From Zygnema cylindricum (taxonomy: Eukaryota; Streptophyta; Zygnematophyceae; Zygnematales; Zygnemataceae): a stretch of 29,030 nucleotides of DNA. The stretch is from contig JBBHKE010001178.1 of the NCBI GenBank assembly GCA_037447655.1, forward strand, positions 250,001 to 279,030. The letters run 5' to 3'. Below the pieces are notes generated by a model, which was not told where the DNA came from, did no database searches, and saw nothing but the letters and a program-made list of their open reading frames with translations. How positions within the stretch are numbered: the stretch's first letter is position 1; each line of letters starts with the position of its first letter. A program made the position numbers and the translations under genes. This document shows, piece by piece, positions 10,791 through 19,800 of this stretch.

Positions 10791-12292
10791 TCCTTGTATA
10801 CATTTAAATCAAAAAAGTTTCAACAAGAATCACAAAGGGTAAAGAGATCTAACCCGCCCTTTTGCAAAAAATGCTAAAAACGGTTGAAAGTAATGTCTAG
10901 AAAGAAGAGCCTTCTCCAAAACACGCGGGAGATGGAGAGGGAAGAGGTGAATAATGAAAAAGAGACAGACAGAACTATGAAATGGAAAGAGAGGATACAG
11001 GAACAAGTGAGATCCTCAAAAAAAGAGACGAGCTTTTTCAGCTCAAACCTCTTATTCTGAGAAAGAGCGGGAAGATAACAAAATAACATTTGCTTTAATT
11101 TCCTTAATTTATTTTTTTCCTTCCTTTTAAGCGAAGTACGTCCGTGATTCTGTTTTTTTCCACTGCTGTTGTTCCCATCTTCAATCAGAAAAATAAAAAA
11201 TCCAAAATTTGTTTACTTTCTTATTTTGTCAAGTACTTTTGAGAGAAAAAAATGCTGTGTATGCTCACCTTTGTTGTGTGACACTAAATTTTTCGCTGGG
11301 TATAAAGTCACTTGAAAAAACCCTAGTGAGAAAAACTCAACATAACTTAAAAATAAAATGAAGTCATATGACAGCCGAGTATGAAGTCATCTCAGGTATG
11401 TCAATAATAATAACATGATCATTGGCTTTCATGATATGAAGACCTCAATTTACGCGCAATGTCCACTGCAAAATGCTTTCTCCAAGTGTTAAGAAAATAG
11501 TAATCACTCTGCTACTGTAGTTTCAGGTCAAATTTGAGAGCGCAATTGGTAAAACCTTCTAAATTTTTTGTCAAATATTTGTCAAAAATAGACCTAACTA
11601 AACAACATAAGAAAGCGAAAGGAGGGGAAATGTACAGAGACCACATGTTTGCTTAAGTGTATGTAACCCTAATTTGCTGAACTCCAAAGTGCTTAGGAAA
11701 GGTACAGGAGTGTTCATAATTTCGTACGATATGTACGTTTGCTACGGCGTCTCTACTGCAACGTGTGTTTTCTTGACCCTCTGTGTACTTTATGTGTACC
11801 TTCAGCAAAGTTAACCTCCCAATATGTAAATTTGGTGTTGAATGTACAATTGGCGTACTTTCTGGTACACCTCCAAAAGAAGTCACAAACTTGCGTACTT
11901 GCCGCTGGACCTCGAACTCTGATTCTAGAAGGGCAGTAAAAAATCCACATCGATCTGGGCGTAAGAATCGGCATGCCACATGGACAAGTTCTTGGCTTTC
12001 TGTAAAGCTGGAATATTTGAATGACACGTCTCAAACGGAGAGGCGGTAGAATAGAAGCGAATAACGAATCTTCGAATGTGGGATTTTCCTTCGTGGCACG
12101 GCCACAGACAATGGATGGATCACAAACGCCTAGTACGGATTTCAAGGCGTCAATATTGGGATATGATTCTTAGCGTGAGGTTGAGATTGTCGTATCAGAC
12201 TGACCTACAAAATTCGTACCCTGTGACGAGGCGTTTACGTAAATATTAGCAGATCGATACATTCTCTTTTGCGATTGGTGTAGTAAGTACAG
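10791..12292. other. Intergenic, no gene recognised
   Basis: AT-rich DNA with small open frames on both strands around 11650-12150 (up to 130 codons). They overlap each other in antisense, show no recognisable motif and are not supported as genes. This could hold distal promoter sequence of the PTST gene. Confidence 0.5.
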
Positions 12293-12294
12293 TA

Positions 12295-13857
12295 CACCGT
12301 GAATCGTTATTAGCATTTATAATTTAATAGTGCTGATAATAATTAGTGTTGTTAATGCTAATTTGGGTTTTGCAAACTTTCAAAAAAAAAGTTTAATTGT
12401 AATTGATCCATAATGCTGATTTAGGGCACTTTCCCATGTGCTAAAGTTACAGTTATTTTCTGTCGTTTTCCTTTGTAACTTGGAAAAAAAGGGAAAAATC
12501 TGCAGCCGTACCAAAAAAATCAAGTTACCACCGTACAAGTTACGTTCCATTAAAACTTTACCTGTACCGCAGTTTGTCGTCTGTCGCGATTCAGTTTATC
12601 GTTTAGCGAGTTTCGACCCACTTTCAGATCATCTTCAAACTTTAGTAAAATCACCTCGCGAGGTGATTTTAAATGAAGTTCCACGACGTGGCCGAATATG
12701 CATATGATTTAGCACGCGGTGGAGGTTTTTGATAAAAAATTTCCTAAAAAAAAACAGACTGCACGTTTACAGCCTGTACGTACTTTTTTCTGTGCACCCT
12801 TTTCCGTACAGAGGCAGTGGAGGGGTCTCGACCAACGGACGCCATTTCGCAAAAGCGAAGTCCGTGAAAGGGCCTCTCTCTCTCTCCCTCTCCCACTAAC
12901 GCTTATATCTCACGATTCTTGCAATGAAAAATGGCAAGAAAGGTATCAAATGAAAGATCTATGAAAACGATTTCTTTTGACTATCTTTGAGCGTATTTTG
13001 ATGGCAAGTAGAGTAGGAAAAGACAAAAAACAACAATCGGAAAATCATGGCGGAAAGTTTTAGAAATTGTGACGTGGGCGTTGTGATAGTTGAGCGTGAC
13101 GCGCGTGACGTCACAATGTAACAAACCCTAAACAACTGCAATACCTCCACGTCGACAATGTGGCGTGCAGATATTTTTGAAGTGACAGAAACTGTTCAAC
13201 GTGCGGGTGGACGTCTGAAATCGAAATTGAGTGGAAGTTTCGCAACATTTTGTGTACCGTTTATGTGTCACATGTTTCGTACACGTCTACGCTTGTCACT
13301 TTTTGAAGTAACAAGTTATTTACGATTACATCGGAATGCTCATAAAGATGTACGGAGAATCTTCGCTAGAAACAAAGTTACATGGGAAAGTGCCCTTAGG
13401 TACACAGGATCTGCCGTAATTATATACACAGTAAAATAGGTAAAAGTACAAAATCTGACAATCCGTACATCATCGCGTCCTTTTACTATAATTAATCATA
13501 ATTATAATTTGGGTTTCCGGGTTAATACTTAATAATTAATACGCCGTTCATATTATACACTAAAATAGGTACGAGTACAAAACCATTTATTCTAAGCGCA
13601 GTTCTGTATGCAACCGGCATAAGTTAATTACAATTTAGGTACGATATTTCGTAATGAAGTACATTGTTGTACTAACAAACACCTTCCGTACACCTCACTA
13701 TTCAAGAAATGAGTACATCATAATCGTTAACGCTAATTTACAAGAACCGTGATTAACGTCATGGAAAAATTATATTTGTTAATTATATTTCAGGTTTCAA
13801 GGTCAAAATTTAGGGGTGCCGATATAGAGTACATAAGGCTAATAACGATTCGCGGTG
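12295..13857. mobile_element. 1.56-kb TA-flanked inverted-repeat element
   Basis: The left end reads TA then CACCGTGAATCGTTATTAGC. The right end is the inverse (GCTAATAACGATTCGCGGTG then TA), differing at one base. The neighbouring bases extend the match to 26 of 28. TA on both sides fits a TA target duplication as in Tc1/mariner-type elements. Interior near the right end shares the sequence GGCACCCCTAAATTTTGACC (reverse strand) with the small element at 16699. A 16-base inverted repeat (12424-12439 and 13381-13396, GGGCACTTTCCCATGT) and a 26-base perfect palindrome (12646-12671) lie inside. Open frames up to 93 codons show no transposase motif, so it is non-autonomous. Confidence 0.65.
12646..12671. 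repeat. 26-base perfect palindrome
   Basis: TAAAATCACCTCG followed by its exact reverse complement, centred on CGCG between 12658 and 12659. It lies inside the 1.56-kb inverted-repeat element; function unknown. Confidence 0.9.
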
Positions 13858-14385
13858 TATTGTACAACAAAGGTCGCAAACGGTCAACCGAAACCGTAAC
13901 CGACCGTTAACCGACCGCCCGCGTCGAGTCCGGAACGGATTCAGCTGCCAAATTTGGGGGGTCGGGCGGATTCGAGCGGGTGATTCACGAAAAAAAAAAG
14001 TTGGTTACGGTTGGGTAAGCAAAAAACGAAAAAAATTGAAGGTTTTGTAATGTCAATACTATCCAACATTATTCTACTTTGTACTCTTGGTATCGTGGAA
14101 GGTATAAGGGAGATACACCACTAATTTTGTACTTATTCGGGTACAAGCGGGTACGGGTATCGCTAGAAATCGAGTTTCGGTTAATTTTTATTTTCGTAAA
14201 CGCGTTTCGGGTAATGGTTAGCAATTTTGGAGTGTGAAATAACCCGGTCGGGCGTCGGGTACTCAAATTTTGAAAAAAAAATGGTAAGTTTCAATTATCT
14301 AAAATTTTAACTTTTGCCACCTTTGCTGTACAGTCTTTTGTCTAAACTCTAAAGGACTGCGGTGTTTTGTATCGTAGTGTCTTCT
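13858..14385. other. Non-coding, ACCG-rich repeats
   Basis: From about 13875 to 13920 there are clustered CGGTCAACCG, ACCGTAACCG and CCGTTAACCG units, followed by AT-rich DNA with several GGGTA/GTACGGG motifs. It looks like worn transposon sequence. No gene recognised. Confidence 0.45.
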
Positions 14386-14850
14386 CAATAACCGGTATGT
14401 ACCTTTTTTTACCAACCGATAATCGTTATACCGGATCGATATATTGTTAAGGGAATATTTTAGCGTTGTATATCGGTTCAACACTCGTCGCGATAGAACC
14501 GATACCGTTACTTATCGGTTATCGAACGGTGAGGGGTTCGGTATATCGCTCCATAAAGTGTAAAAAATATAGAATACTTCATCGTCGTACTTCGTACAAT
14601 ACATTATTATATTATTATATTTAATACTTTATATAGCGTAACGTGTCACGCATGTCAATCCGTCCCGTACTTTCAAACAAATAGTACAAATGTACGGTCT
14701 GAACCGTATAGTTATCAAGACCAATTTTTATTGATAATGTTTTGCAATGTATCGGTTTTCATAACGATAAATTCCGTTACGGATGTACTGGATCAATATA
14801 TCGCTTATCGGTAGGTCAAAAAAAGGTACATATCAATTATCAGCAAATGG
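14386..14850. mobile_element. Inverted-repeat element (about 460 bp)
   Basis: The left end contains GGTATGTACCTTTTTTTACC followed by AACCGATAATCG, and then a GGATCGATATATTG block. The right end is the inverse: CAATATATCGCTTATCGG and then the complement of the GTACCTTTTTTTGACC sequence near 14820-14835. A MITE-like element with imperfect terminal inverted repeats of about 60 bases is the simplest reading. No target duplication could be fixed, so the superfamily is unassigned. Confidence 0.5.
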
Positions 14851-15085
14851 CTAACGACACACAACAATATAATCATTGATGAGGATTACTAATATGTCAC
14901 AATAAATTTATTCGAGCCATAAATAACAACTCTTCCTCCGTATTGTGGTACATCGTCACTAAACTGCGTACTCGTTTCTTACTTTATTTGAGTATTCCGT
15001 ATGGTGATATGTACCACCCCGGCACCCCTCCAAACCGATGTTATTGGCGATCAATTTCGTTGGTCTCGAAGCAATAAATAGGGAT
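14851..15085 (-). other. Unidentified segment joined to a copia 5' end
   Basis: This segment has no match to element A. It directly follows the seven-codon gag start of copy 1 when read on the minus strand (first bases GATCCCTATTTATTGC). If the copy arose from spliced RNA, this would be the second exon and could be captured host sequence. Reading frames close after at most about 45 codons and no motif was recognised. Confidence 0.35.
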
Positions 15086-15687
15086 CCTGAAATTCTGTGA
15101 CCTCCATTGGTACACAAAATGTCCAGCTTATATGAAGCCTCTAGGATAATATTTGCAGTTTTGACTTTGGAAATGAATAAGTGCCACCTTGGCACGCAAA
15201 AAACTCTGACCGACTACACCCCTGTGTAGCCTGGACTCCCCTGAGTCCGTAGCAAAAAGAATCACTGAATTTGCTCACCCGAGCATTAAGTTATGGCTGT
15301 TCAAAGACACCATATTTGTACAGATGGCCTCTGGGAGAGAGAGGACTTTTCAATATTTTTCTAAGTCCTAAAAACTCCTAATAGCAATTATAAACCAATA
15401 AAAAACCATTACCCTAATTATCGTACATATAAAGTACAAAAGCCGTCGTACTTTATTTACGGAAATATTTGGCACCACTCCCCGTCTGCCACGTGGCTTT
15501 ATAGGTCAACGTCATTCTGTCCTTTTTCCTTTTCCGGCGTCCAATAGGATGATGCCACGTGTCGTTTCCTCCCATTTCGCCGAACTTCTCCCAGATAGGT
15601 TTTCCGGCATCTCGGCACTCATGCGTGCCGTCCGTTCTTTTACGGCGACCGATTTCCGCCGTTGGATCTGACGGCGCGCCGAATAAA

Positions 15688-15766
15688 TGTTGACCGTTGA
15701 ATTTCACCGGTCAATGTTCCGTGTTGACCGTTGAATTTCGACGGTCAATATTCCGTGTTGACCGCG
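15688..15766. promoter_or_regulatory. W-box cluster in copia LTR (copy 1)
   Basis: A 34-bp unit is repeated about 2.3 times and places TTGACC cores on the plus strand and GGTCAA cores alternating with them (five in about 75 bases). TTGAC(C/T) is the WRKY factor W-box. The same cluster is at 24769-24846 and partly at 19283-19350. WRKY control of stress-activated plant copia LTRs is known; activity here is inference. Confidence 0.45.
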
Positions 15767-15980
15767 TGAAATTCGTTCTCGCTTTGTGAGCCGTCGATCG
15801 CAACATTTAATTTCGTCCGTTGAAAATTAAATGTTTGTTTCATTAATTTCGTGCGGTACTGCATTTCGTGCGGTACCACACGTTCCATGTAGGGTTTCGT
15901 TTCCTAGGATGTTAAATGGAATATGCAGTAGATATAACTTTAAATAAACATCAAATACAAAGTATGTTACGTTTCATCAA

Positions 15981-16056
15981 GACCTAACGGATAAGGCGGA
16001 TGCCTAGGCCGTACGGTTCTTCACCGGAGGAGACAGGATCAAATCCTGTCTGGGAC
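15981..16056 (+). other. tRNA-like segment in LTR of copy 1
   Basis: Begins GACCTAACGGATAAGGCGG, close to the D-arm/A-box of plant arginine tRNAs. About 45 bases later it has GGATCAAATCC in a strong T-arm-like stem (GACAGGAT paired with ATCCTGTC), two changes from the B-box consensus. It is antisense to the retrotransposon. No acceptor stem is present. Identical segments are in the other two A-type LTRs. Confidence 0.45.
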
Positions 16057-16274
16057 ATTGTTACTTTTGCAGGAGCCATATCTCATGTCTGTCTTCTCAT
16101 CTGTCTAAGGCAGACATGGCTGCCAGTCAGTTCTCAGTGACTACGACAAGTATGAGAAATGCGTGGACATTGTTACTTTTGCAGGAGCCATATCTCATGT
16201 CTGTCTTCTCATCTGTCTAAGGCAGACATGGCTGCCAGTCAGTTCTCAGTGACTACGACAAGTATGAGAAATGC
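16053..16274. repeat. 112-bp tandem duplication inside one LTR
   Basis: The block from GGACATTG to GAGAAATGC occurs twice (16053-16164 and 16165-16274), practically identical. The LTRs at 19.7 and 25.2 kb have it once, so the duplication is recent and private to copy 1. Confidence 0.95.
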
Positions 16275-16315
16275 AGGACCCAAAAAGATAAAATATAAAA
16301 TACCATTTTTCAACA

Positions 16316-16691
16316 TTTACAATGTGCGTAATATGCGCACGAGACATCTATGAGTTTTAGTAACCACGGACGCATGAGAATATGCGCTCTAAAAAGGGGA
16401 TGAAATCGGGCTGTCAAAAATCACGTTTGCACGTACTCGTCCGACAACCACGTTTCGATTGTGTGAACGTACAATTTGTGTACGATTTGTCAGATTGTGT
16501 ACAAGTACCTATATTAGTGTAAACATATTTACAGCGAGTATTTTTTCTTTTGAAAAACCCAAATTAGGATTAGTAAACAGTTATATATATATATATATAG
16601 ATTTTTAGTTTCCAAATTCCTAATTAGCGTTAATAACTGTAATTATTCCTATACTCTAAAAATACATGTACGCTAATAACGATTGGTGGTG
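16316..16691. mobile_element. Degenerate TA-flanked inverted-repeat element, right end clear
   Basis: The right end at 16671-16693 reads CGCTAATAACGATTGGTGGTG then TA, matching the family terminus. The partner left end is not clear; a diverged candidate is GTACCTATATTAGTG near 16504. A short (TA)n run lies at 16582-16601. The remaining bases after copy 1 hold no recognised gene. Confidence 0.45.
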
Positions 16692-16698
16692 TACAGTA

Positions 16699-16879
16699 CA
16701 CCGCCAATCGCTATTAGAGTATATAACGCTAGTTCGGTGCCCCTAAATTTTGACCCCAATACCTGAAATAGAATTAATAACACTATTTAAGTACGTGGAC
16801 CATAATCTGCCACGTCTCAGGCACTAAATTAGAATCAATAACGCTATTTAATCCTTGACTCTAATAGCGATTGGCGGTG
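16699..16879. mobile_element. 181-bp TA-flanked MITE
   Basis: Ends CACCGCCAATCGCTATTAGAG and its inverse (CTCTAATAGCGATTGGCGGTG), perfect over 21 bases and flanked by TA on both sides. The interior contains GGTGCCCCTAAATTTTGACC and is AT-rich. Too short to code. Confidence 0.75.
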
Positions 16880-16891
16880 TACAACACAGTA

Positions 16892-17106
16892 CACCGTGAA
16901 TCGTTATTAGCGTAATTTATGCTATTTAAGGCACCATTGTTTTCAAATTCTCAAATAGAATTATCTATATTATTTAGAAAAAAAACCCGAATTCCTAATT
17001 AGAGTAAACGATTTCGTTGAAAATTTCCAAAATTCTCGATTAGAGTAAATAACGTAATTATTCCTATACGCTAAAAAAACTTGTACGCCAATAACAATTC
17101 AAGGTG
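16892..17106. mobile_element. 215-bp TA-flanked MITE
   Basis: Left end CACCGTGAATCGTTATTAGCG; right end CGCCAATAACAATTCAAGGTG is the diverged inverse; TA on both sides. It starts only 12 bases after the previous element ends, giving a back-to-back array. Confidence 0.65.
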
Positions 17107-17764
17107 TACAGTACAGTAAAGATGTTTGGAAAGTCCTCAGTCTTGCATTCCTCTCAAAGAAACTCTACCCGACGAGGAGGGCAACTAAAGCGATTTAGAA
17201 AACGCTTTCATATCGTGTTTCTATTGGTCAATTTTGTTTTCATTCCTTTATTTCTCATTTTTTCTTTTTTTTCAGTTTGTTAGAGAGGTCAGCCTCCTAC
17301 AAATTTCTAATTAGTAGACTGACGGTTGCGTACAGTGTATCAATGTATTTGGCCAATCGGTTAATCTTTTCTGCGTCGACGTGTACAAAATGACAGACTT
17401 ATCGTACCTTGATGGGTACGGTGATTATATTTTAGATTTTGATACGACTTCGGTTTGCGAACAAATCTACAACATCATTCAAATATTCACATAACCGCAA
17501 GTGAGAACGAACTTAGTGGAGACAAATAGCATTGTACTTGTCGAGAAACGTGGCAATGTTGCACATAAAGCGGAGTCCACTTCAAATCTCAGTGAATCTG
17601 TACAATTTTGCAAGAAGACAAGGTTGAGTACACTACACCGCCAATCGTTATTAGCGAAGAAGTTTGATTAGAGCATAATAATAATTACAGTGGTGTACGT
17701 TATTTAAGAATTTGAAAATTTTGGAAAAAATCATACATTCTAATTGTTTGATTATGGTAATTTG
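17107..17764. other. No gene; one more MITE terminus
   Basis: Contains a left-type terminus (TA then CACCGCCAATCGTTATTAGCG at 17634-17656) without a clear partner. The rest is AT-rich without a recognisable gene. Confidence 0.5.
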
Positions 17765-17910
17765 CAGTGTTGGTTATCGGGTAGTTTCATATCGCGATAG
17801 TTTTGATATTCCATATATCAAATATGGATCGAGCAAAGTCTTCGATATATCGTACAGCGACCAACATAAATTATCGCGATATATATCCCAAAAAAAGGGG
17901 TGCCCGTACA
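17765..17910. mobile_element. Left part of a second hAT-type copy
   Basis: Starts CAGTGTTGGTTATCGGGTAG and matches 25387-25540 of the intact hAT element through CAACATAAATTATCGCGATA to the GTACAG near 17909. It stops where element B begins. A candidate other end is at 25310-25358, beyond the copia array; no matching 8-bp duplication is seen (GTAATTTG on the left, TGAGTAGT on the right). Confidence 0.6.
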
Positions 17911-17938
17911 GGTACCGTACAGGTAAGTACAGTATACA

Positions 17939-18642
17939 TGTTTGGCCAGAATGATATCTTGCTTTGCTAAGTCATAGACTCTATACCCCTTAACATCCTC
18001 ATCATATCCCACAAAATATCTAGGTTTTCCCTTAACATCAAGTTTCCAGTTTTTCTTATCCGTATCTAGACTGTAAACTTGGCTACCAAATACTTTAAGG
18101 TGAGAGAAATCCGGTTTCCTTCCAACCCATCTCTCATAAGGTGTCATCCTTTTGACTGCTGAGGTAATGACTCTATTCTTAATGTAGTTGGCACAGTTCA
18201 TGGCTTATTCCCAAAATCTATTTCCTATGTTCTTGTCAGCCAACATACTACATACACTGTCTCCTAGTGTCCGGTTTAGCCTCTCTGCTACCCCATTTTG
18301 TTCCGGATTATGTGGTAGAGATTTCTGGTGCTGAACTCCCTCATCTCTTAAGTATTCCTCAAAATGGTTAGAGGTATATTCTCCCCCATTATCACTCCTT
18401 ATTCTCTTAATGGGGGTTCCATGCAATTTCTCACTCCAAGCTTTATATTCTTTGAAGTAAGTTGGTGTTTCAAACTTTGTATTTAGGAAGTAAACTCTAG
18501 AGTACCTAGACGAGTCATCAGCAATTGTCAACATACACCTTTTACTTCCAACTGAGGGTACCTTTGCTGGTCCCCAGATATCTGTGTGGATTAAATCTAG
18601 TATCTATCTCCTCTATATGTGGCGGCTTTAGGAAAAGGAAGT
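17939..18642 (-). pseudogene. Element B: copia integrase fragment joined to its own 5' leader
   Basis: On the minus strand the frame reads LPFPKAATYRGD, then the integrase core with ADDSSRYSRVYFL, SDNGGEYTSNHF, HNPEQNGVAERLNRTL, MNCANYIKNRVITSAVK, HLKVFGSQVY and YDLAKQDIILAKH, and ends before the reverse transcriptase. One stop separates the two open halves (near 18203, before MNCANY). The remarkable point is the upstream side: gag, protease and pre-integrase are absent, and the integrase begins immediately after the seven gag codons ending CAG at 18645-18643. In relatives the same integrase sequence is preceded by CTCACAG, so the junction has the form of a spliced intron. Confidence 0.88.
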
Positions 18643-19282
18643 CTGAAACTCTGAGACCTCCATAAGTCCTCAGAGTAGACAGCTTCCAAGAAGCCTCTAG
18701 GATAATCCTGACCCCTTTGTGTTTCAGCAAAAATAACTGCCACCCTGGCAGACAAAATCCCTGACCACCTGCACCCCTGTGAAGGCAAGACTCCCCTAAG
18801 TCGGTAGCAAAAATCTCTGAATTTGCTCCCCTGAGCAGTCAGTTATGGAGGGTCAAAGTTGACCTTTTGTACAGAAGCTCTCTGGGAGAGGGGGTCCTAT
18901 CTTCTAATTTTTCTAAGTCATATCTCTCTCATAGACTCTATCTACTGATGTACGGAATCAATCAGAATTGAGTTCCGTACGCAAAAGTACAGCTGTCGGT
19001 GTACTTTAGGTACGGACATTGTACGACATGGCCTAAATGTCGACACATGTCATATCTGGATTCGGTGCCATAATCTCCGGAGATTCCACGATCCAACGGA
19101 ATTTCGCCACGCGTCATCCGATGTGGCGATGGCCACAAACCGCCGAAATCTTCCTCTGCGATCTCGGCGCTAATCCCGGCCGTCCGATTAAATTCGGATT
19201 TAATCGTAGCCGTAATAAATACATGCGCGGTATTTGTTTCACTTACGAAACAAATGCGCGGTATTGATTTTTGTCCGTACCG
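18643..19282 (-). mobile_element. Element B: leader and U5/R side of a diverged copia LTR
   Basis: Same order as the A leader, with diverged sequence: gag start ATGGAGGTC at 18665-18657, four leader hairpins (18738-18752, 18772-18781, 18789-18802, 18824-18837), the GTTATGG block (about 18842), CTCTGGGAGAG (about 18878) and TTTTTCTAAGTC (about 18907). Beyond that the LTR differs from A until about 19283, where it becomes A-like. Confidence 0.75.
18738..18837 (-). other. Four GGG-loop hairpins in leader of B
   Basis: Seen as plus-strand inverted repeats: CTGCCACCCTGGCAG, CACCCCTGTG, GACTCCCCTAAGTC and TGCTCCCCTGAGCA. In the sense RNA the loops contain AGGG or GGG. The first stem has C:G where A has G:C at its base, a compensatory change. 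Confidence 0.5.
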
Positions 19283-19787
19283 TAATTTCACCTGTCAATG
19301 TTCCGTGTTGACCGTTGAATTTCGACGGTCAATATTCCGTGTTGACCGCGTGAAATTCGTTCTCGCTTTGTGAGCCGTCGACCGCAACATTTAATTTCGT
19401 CCGTTGAAAATTAAATGTTTGTTTCATTAATTTCGTGCGGTACTGCATTTCGTGCGGTACCACACGTTCCATGTAGGGTTTCGTTTCCTAGGATGTTAAA
19501 TGGAATATGTTGTAGATATAACTTTAAATAAACATCAAATACAAAGTATGTTACGTTTCATCAAGACCTAACGGATAAGGCGGATGCCTAGGCCGTACGG
19601 TTCTTCACCGGAGGAGACAGGATCAAATCCTGTCTGGGACATTGTTGCTTTTGCAGGAGCCATATCTCATGTCTGTCTTCTCATCTGTCTAAGGCAGACA
19701 TGGCTGCCAGTCAGTTCTCAGTGACTACGACAAGTATGAGAAATGCAGGACCCAAAAAGATAAAATATAAAATACCATTTTTCAACA
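19283..19787 (-). repeat. Chimeric 3' LTR of element A
   Basis: From 19283 to 19787 the sequence is nearly identical to the A LTR at 24783-25282. It ends AACA at 19787 next to a polypurine tract. To the left of 19283 it switches to B-type LTR. It therefore serves as the 3' LTR of A and, on the other side, as the 5' LTR of B. The switch falls inside the 34-bp W-box repeat. Confidence 0.75.
19565..19640 (+). other. tRNA-like segment in 3' LTR of A
   Basis: Same segment as in copy 1: GACCTAACGGATAAGG at the start and the GGATCAAATCC T-arm-like hairpin at the end, antisense to the element. Confidence 0.45.
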
Positions 19788-19800
19788 CTCCCCTTATTTT
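19788..19800 (-). other. Polypurine tract of element A
   Basis: On the minus strand AAAATAAGGGGAG directly precedes the LTR start TGTTG. This is the standard place for the plus-strand primer of a copia element and fixes the LTR edge at 19787. Confidence 0.8.

Larger units (their letters stand above)
15086..16315 (-). mobile_element. Copy 1: copia 5' LTR, leader and gag start only
   Basis: Nearly identical by eye to 24166-25282 of element A. On the minus strand it runs from the LTR start TGTTGAAAAATGG (ending at 16315) through U3, the tRNA-like segment, the WRKY-type box cluster and the four-hairpin leader (15181-15285) to the gag start ATG GAG GTC and the CAG at 15089-15087, where homology stops. 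No internal domains and no second LTR follow on the left. It carries a 112-bp tandem duplication not present in the A LTRs. Possible origins are an insertion of a spliced RNA copy, a 5'-end fragment left by deletion, or template switching. Confidence 0.8.

Noticed and set aside
11653-12145. Several 66-130 codon frames on both strands
   Set aside because: They overlap in antisense, have no motif, and lie in GTAC-rich non-coding DNA.
12438-13439. Frames of 60-93 codons inside the inverted-repeat element as possible transposase
   Set aside because: No DDE/D or DNA-binding motif could be recognised and the frames are short and unconnected.
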